A stretch of DNA of 64,000 bases from Usnea hakonensis. Taxonomy: Eukaryota; Ascomycota; Lecanoromycetes; Lecanorales; Parmeliaceae. The stretch is taken from NCBI GenBank assembly GCA_013423325.1, contig BLJB01000067.1:62001-126000 (forward strand), given 5' to 3'. Below the pieces are notes generated by a model. That model was not told the origin of the DNA. It saw only the letters and a program-made list of their open reading frames with translations, and ran no database searches. The position numbers and the translations under genes are program-made. Below, piece after piece: positions 59,778 to 64,000 of this stretch. Each line of letters begins with the position of its first letter. Position 1 is the first letter of the stretch.

Positions 59778-60990
59778 TTGTCATTTGGTTTGGAACGGCT
59801 GTCGCAGGAATGAAGATGCTCGGATACCATGTGCAAAGTCTTAGCAGAGCAGCTATACTGGTAGTGGAAGGTACAAGCGACTCGTCAATCCCTACTGCAG
59901 ATCTTAATTGACTTTTTTGTCAACGGTATTTCGTTTGTAGCCGAGGTAGCCTAAAAATTCTTTCTCCAGAACTAAATATGAAAATGATAATCACTAAGAC
60001 AGCACCACATGTGAGTACTACTGTATAGAATCATCGGATTTCTTGCACGCGTCAGCTTCGGTGAATTGTGATTGCCGGCTTATCAATCAGTCATGAAGGC
60101 ACGTACTTTACGTATTAATCTTACATTTCCTGCAGGCAAGAGGTTAAAGTAGGGATCGGAACCCAGACGGGATCCAGACTCTATGGTACGGTACTTGAAG
60201 TATGGGCAATTTTTTACCTTTTAATTGACTTACCTTATTCTGAACACCTTCCCGTTGTACCGCAAGCTACCGCTTGGACCCAAATTTAAGGTAAAGTAAT
60301 GCTTGAAAAGTCGGTTTCCATTTTCATCTAATGCAATTAATTATTCCTGCCTTTTCCATCACAAGACCTTTTTTATTCTCCGATCAAATTCTCCTTCTCC
60401 TTCTTTCATCCACTCATCTTCCCCTTCCAATTTTTGGATTTCTCTCCTTGCTCTTGTGCAATATCTCAAGAATCTATCTTATATTCGCAACTCTAGTCGT
60501 CTTTCTCAACTACGTAGAAGTCATCAAATTCGTCTGAATTGCCAGCAAGTAGCATTGCCCAATCCCAAGCCTACAAAAGATTCACTTCACACTTATCGTG
60601 GCCCGTGCTCAATACACGCACATCCGGAGCAACCTCCGCTTTCCCCTGAACCAAACATCATTATCCTTCGCTTTAAATCTAACAGTGTCAACATCTGCGT
60701 TGATGTCGGTTGATATACGCCAATCACTTACCTGTTTGCGTTATCCGTCTCGCTTCGAGACGGTGTCGAGAACGCAGTTGTCTAAAGAACATAGTGGTGA
60801 TTTGACCAGACCCATTGATCGCCATTGAACAACAGTTGCGAGCAAGGTAAGTTTAGAGCCATATCAGTATTCTCAAATGCACTCGTCGTCGTCGCTGATC
60901 GTTGTAAGGCGAATCATTCATTCTACTCGGAAAATAACATCAATCCAGCCATTTCGGTCAACAGCGAAAGCTGCTCTACCGTCAGAAACC
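59778..60990. other. Intergenic spacer between IDI1 and the GNAT gene
   Basis: About 1.2 kb. The first few hundred bases are likely the IDI1 3' UTR. From about 60330 the sequence is pyrimidine-rich and probably promoter and leader of the acetyltransferase gene. Frames in 60303-60830 lack domains. No RNA gene was seen. Confidence 0.5.
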
Positions 60991-62024
60991 ATGGAGAAGA
61001 AATCTAATCCAGCCATCACAATCGAGTCCCTCCCCAGCATCTCTGAAGCTTCCAGCTCCAGCTCCAGCGCCGCCGCCGCCTCAGCTGCTAATCACAGAGT
61101 CCGCGTCCTCCACAAAAGCGAGTACAAGCAAGCCGCCCTCTGCCTCGCCGAAGCCTTCAAAGACGACGACGTGGTTATGTACTTTGTCAAAACGGGCGAC
61201 CGCAAGAAGTTCACCGCCGACGACGAGTGGAAACTGCATCTCCATATCATGGAATGCATTACTTATGCGCACATTATTAGTGGTTTGGCCACCGTCGTGG
61301 GTCCAAATTACGACTGCGTGGCTCTCTGGTGCGTTCAAGCCATTGTCCTATCCTTGTCCTCCAAGAAACTCCCAGACTCCACGCGCACGTTTTTACACTA
61401 ACACAAACCCTCTCGAGAAAAACAGGATGCCCCCGAACAAGAACATGGATGACTTTTGTACTATGCTGTGGAGTGGTATGTTTGGCCTTAACTGGAAGCT
61501 CTCAAAGGAAGGCAAGAAGCGTTTCTTCGACGAATTCCTCCCGCTACTGCACAACACCAAACGCGACGTCCTCGGCAAAGACGACGCCAACTCCTGGTAT
61601 CTCGTCTATATCGGCACGAAACCGGGGTCGAGGGGCAAAGGGTACGCTAAGTCTTTGATCGAGCACACTACCAAGCAGGTAAGTTCAACAATCCCAAGTT
61701 CCTTTACATGTGAACCCAACAAGTATCCCAACACTCCTTCCCCCCCTAAAACAGAACTCAAACCCCAAAAAACCCCCCAAAAAGAACCCACATTAATCAA
61801 AACCCCCTCCCGTTCCCCCCAAATAGGCCGATCTAGAAAACCGCATCAGCTACCTCGAATGCAGCAACGTCCTCAACCTCAAATTGTACGCCCGCCTCGG
61901 CTTCGGGCTCGTTGAGAAAATCCAGCTCCTGCGCGGCGAGAAGCCCATTGAGATGGATATTATGACTAGGTTGCCCATTGCGAGACAGCTTGTTGGGAAG
62001 ACAAGTGGGTTTGTGGGGGTGTGA
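60991..62024 (+). CDS. GNAT-family N-acetyltransferase
   Basis: A 262-residue acetyltransferase-fold protein from three exons with introns 61329-61425 and 61679-61826. The acetyl-CoA pyrophosphate loop is visible as IGTKPGSRGKGYAKSLIEH, matching the R/Q-x-x-G-x-G/A signature of motif A. N-terminal blocks KSEYKQAALCLAEAFKDDDVVMYFV and the C-terminal NVLNLKLYARLGFGLVEKIQL complete the fold. The overall form resembles fungal GNAT proteins of the toxin- or small-molecule-modifying kind, but the substrate cannot be told from sequence. The N-terminal 30 residues are Ser/Ala-rich and disordered. The second intron is C-rich with runs of CCCC. ATG 60991 is preceded by the in-frame codon series of a longer open frame from about 60877, so a longer N-terminus is possible. 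It faces Mlh1 tail to tail. Confidence 0.87.
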
Positions 62025-62462
62025 GGGTGGGTAAGGGAAGCGTGAGAGGGGAGAGGGAGGAAGGGGTTGGGAGGCGGGTTTCATTGATTTCACTTTCTTT
62101 GGTTTGCTTGCTCTGATTTTGCGGTGAGGTGGGTGGGAGAGTGGTGGGGAACAGATTGATCACATAATGGAGGAAGAGGTGGTTGGAGGAGGTTTCATTA
62201 ATTCCTTTACTCTGCTCTGATTTGCGGTGGGGTGTCAGGAAGAGTGGTGAGGAACAGATTGATAACATGATGGAGAATGTGGTGGCTGATTGATGACGAT
62301 GATGATGATGGTAATGATGATAATCACAATTTGCGCTCTTTAGTACACACATATGCTAAGCAATAACGATATCACCCATGCCGCTCACCCACATACCAAT
62401 ACCACATCCCCCCCCCCCACCCCACCGTGCTCTAAAACCCTCCCAACAACAACCAAAGCCCC
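62025..62462. other. Convergent spacer with GAT-type microsatellite
   Basis: Between convergent stop codons of the GNAT gene and Mlh1. It contains two near-duplicate G-rich blocks around 62122-62230 (GGAACAGATTGAT and GAGGAGGTTTCATT-type elements) and a GAT/GATGAT tract at 62292-62330, then a C-rich run near 62410. No gene. Confidence 0.6.
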
Positions 62463-64000
62463 CTAGCACCGTTCAAAGACCCTATACAACCCCTTCAAAT
62501 CAGCCACCTCCACCACACCCTGCAGCAACCCCTTCGTAGCAACCAACCTCGCCCGAAACGCCGGAAACAGCACATGCTCAAGCACCCTGCTCATATCCTC
62601 CCTCCGCGCTTCGAGACTGGCTCCAGCCTCGTCCACCCCGTTGGCTTCTCCCACCTGGGTATCGTCATCATCATCATCATCATGGCCACCGCCTGCCAAT
62701 ACTCCACTACTGGGCAGCTGCTCCGGCGTATAATAGTTCGCGAGCTCCCTCAGGAACGTGTGGAAGCAACTCTCCTCGTCGACCCAGTTGACGCAGGGGC
62801 CCAAGCGCATCAGAAAACGGGGAAGCTTGGCGAGGCTGGGAGTGTAACCCTTGACCAGGAGCGGGAGGGCGACGAGTGCGCCTTCGGGGGAGACTTGCAG
62901 GTTAAAGTACTGGGACAGCATCTCTCTGCTGGCCACGAGCTGGGTTGCGACCATGTCCGGCACGCGGTCCCAGGGCACGCCCTCGTCTTCGGGGTTCCCG
63001 AGCGCTTTTTCGTGCTCGACGCCGACGGCGATTAGGGCGCGGAGGTCCAGCGGTGGTTCGAATTTGATGGCGCCAAAGTTGCCGAAGTCGGCGAGGCCGA
63101 GCTGGTAGAAGTATTCGTTCGAGACCATGCCGTAGTCGACGAGGTAGAGCTTGACGCCGCCTTGGATTGCGACTATTCGACGATTGGGGTCCACAAGGCC
63201 GACGTAAGTGTGAGATGCGAAGACGGATGTTAGCCCTGCGTGCATGTGGTCGCGGACTGATGCTCGGAGCTGCTTGAGGGTTTTATAATTATATTCTATG
63301 GGTTCTCTGGCTGAGGTGAGGTAGGTAGTTGATGGAGGAGCGGGCGTTGACGCATTGTCGGTCGCGGGTGGGAGCATCGAAGTTATCTTTCGTAGCTGAG
63401 GGTCGGTACGGACAAGTTGATATTCCCATGGCTTGGGGGTGAGGGCTGGTGGTTGTTTCTGGGTCGACTTTGGGGTGTCTGATCGGCCTTTTGAGAGGTT
63501 TGGGACCGCTGTCCTGGCGCTGGGGAGGAGGGATTGAGTCGTGAAAGTTCTGCTGGTGTCGACTTGTGACAGCTTGGTAGAGATCTCGGCACAGATACTC
63601 TCGATAATTTCCTCTTCGTTGAGAAAGTTGACTTCGCGCTTGGTAGGGTGTACATTGACATCGACTCTTTGAGGATCGATGTCCAGGCTGAGATAGATAA
63701 ACGGGTGCCCACCTTTAGGAAGATAGGCCGAGTAAGTCTGCTCTATAGCCTTTTTAATCGCAGAAGACTCCACCGAGCGATGGTTGATGAAGAGGAGAAG
63801 TGTTGTCTTCTTGACATTGTAATTTGCGTTACTCGTCCAGCCAAAAGCCCTGAACCCCCATTTTTCATCACTGACTTGGAATTCAATGAGCTCATTGGCA
63901 ACAGCACTTCCATGGATTTGGCGGATGCTATCGACGGTACCAGCATTCGAAGGCGTAGATATGCCCATAGCTGATTCTCCATGTTTCTTGCAGGAAAAGG
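62463..64000 (-). CDS. MLH1: DNA mismatch repair protein Mlh1, C-terminal part (5' end outside window)
   Basis: The minus-strand frame is open from the right edge to its stop at 62463 and encodes about 512 residues of a protein that is normally 700-800. Mlh1 pairs with Pms1 or Mlh3 in mismatch repair and meiotic crossover. The fragment begins within the ATPase transducer region: FSCKKHGESAMG, IRQIHGSAVANELIEF, LFINHRSVESSAIKKAIEQ, YLSLDIDPQRVDVNVHPTKREVNFLNEE. The disordered linker follows, then the dimerisation domain with VRDHMHAGLTSVFASHTYVGLVDPNRRIVAIQ, LADFGNFGAIKFEPPLDL and the invariant C-terminus YRVFERC, whose final Cys takes part in the partner's endonuclease site. A poly-Asp tract (HDDDDDDDTQ) is encoded by a GAT repeat. 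The start codon and N-terminal ATPase lie beyond 64000. Confidence 0.97.
   Translation of the reverse strand, partial: FSCKKHGESAMGISTPSNAGTVDSIRQIHGSAVANELIEFQVSDEKWGFRAFGWTSNANYNVKKTTLLLFINHRSVESSAIKKAIEQTYSAYLPKGGHPFIYLSLDIDPQRVDVNVHPTKREVNFLNEEEIIESICAEISTKLSQVDTSRTFTTQSLLPSARTAVPNLSKGRSDTPKSTQKQPPALTPKPWEYQLVRTDPQLRKITSMLPPATDNASTPAPPSTTYLTSAREPIEYNYKTLKQLRASVRDHMHAGLTSVFASHTYVGLVDPNRRIVAIQGGVKLYLVDYGMVSNEYFYQLGLADFGNFGAIKFEPPLDLRALIAVGVEHEKALGNPEDEGVPWDRVPDMVATQLVASREMLSQYFNLQVSPEGALVALPLLVKGYTPSLAKLPRFLMRLGPCVNWVDEESCFHTFLRELANYYTPEQLPSSGVLAGGGHDDDDDDDTQVGEANGVDEAGASLEARREDMSRVLEHVLFPAFRARLVATKGLLQGVVEVADLKGLYRVFERC

Overview
The window looks like a gene-dense stretch of a nuclear chromosome from a filamentous ascomycete (Pezizomycotina). 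The evidence is short introns, mostly 44-120 nt, with GT donors, CTGAC/CTAAC-type branch sites and AG acceptors; two Zn2Cys6 regulators; a HET-domain protein; and fungal forms of Pkc1, Rip1, Clr2, She9 and a Gef1-like CLC. A helotialean (Leotiomycetes) source is my guess, not something the sequence proves. Gene models below were built by joining open frames at splice sites and checking the reading frame. I found no tRNA, rRNA, CRISPR array or autonomous transposon.

Layout. About 2-23.9 kb is a mostly housekeeping block: a Zn2Cys6 regulator, protein kinase C, an Sng1-like membrane protein, the Rieske subunit of complex III (- strand), pantothenate synthetase, RNase P/MRP subunit Pop4 (- strand), a class I glutamine amidotransferase, a low-complexity fungal protein, a frame-broken gene remnant, then an RTA1-type membrane protein divergent from a second, sterol-uptake-regulator-like Zn2Cys6 factor. 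About 23.9-32.4 kb is gene-poor and accessory in character: a single-exon HET-domain gene, a frame-disrupted AusD-like methyltransferase, and long empty spacers. From 32.4 kb the core pattern returns: an F-box protein divergent from a Golgi-type apyrase (with a MITE-like inverted repeat between them), Clr2 divergent from a SNF2 ATPase with a C-terminal PHD finger, a Dpb3-like histone-fold subunit, a CLC chloride transporter with CBS domains, the mitochondrial protein She9/Mdm33, an uncharacterised fungal protein, a glycerolipid acyltransferase ending in a peroxisomal AKL signal, a DUF202 membrane protein, isopentenyl-diphosphate isomerase, a GNAT acetyltransferase, and the C-terminal two thirds of Mlh1 running off the right edge.

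Functional links are mostly pairwise. Chromatin and DNA maintenance recur (Clr2, SNF2-PHD, Dpb3-like, Mlh1), as do membrane lipid and isoprenoid functions (RTA1 with the Upc2-like factor, IDI1, GPAT/DHAPAT). I saw no biosynthetic cluster backbone gene and no clearly new multi-gene system. The most useful observations are the MITE-like element in a bidirectional promoter, the peroxisomal acyltransferase, two genes with broken frames, a likely GC-AG intron, alternative apyrase C-termini, and an over-represented intergenic AGGTACCT palindrome.
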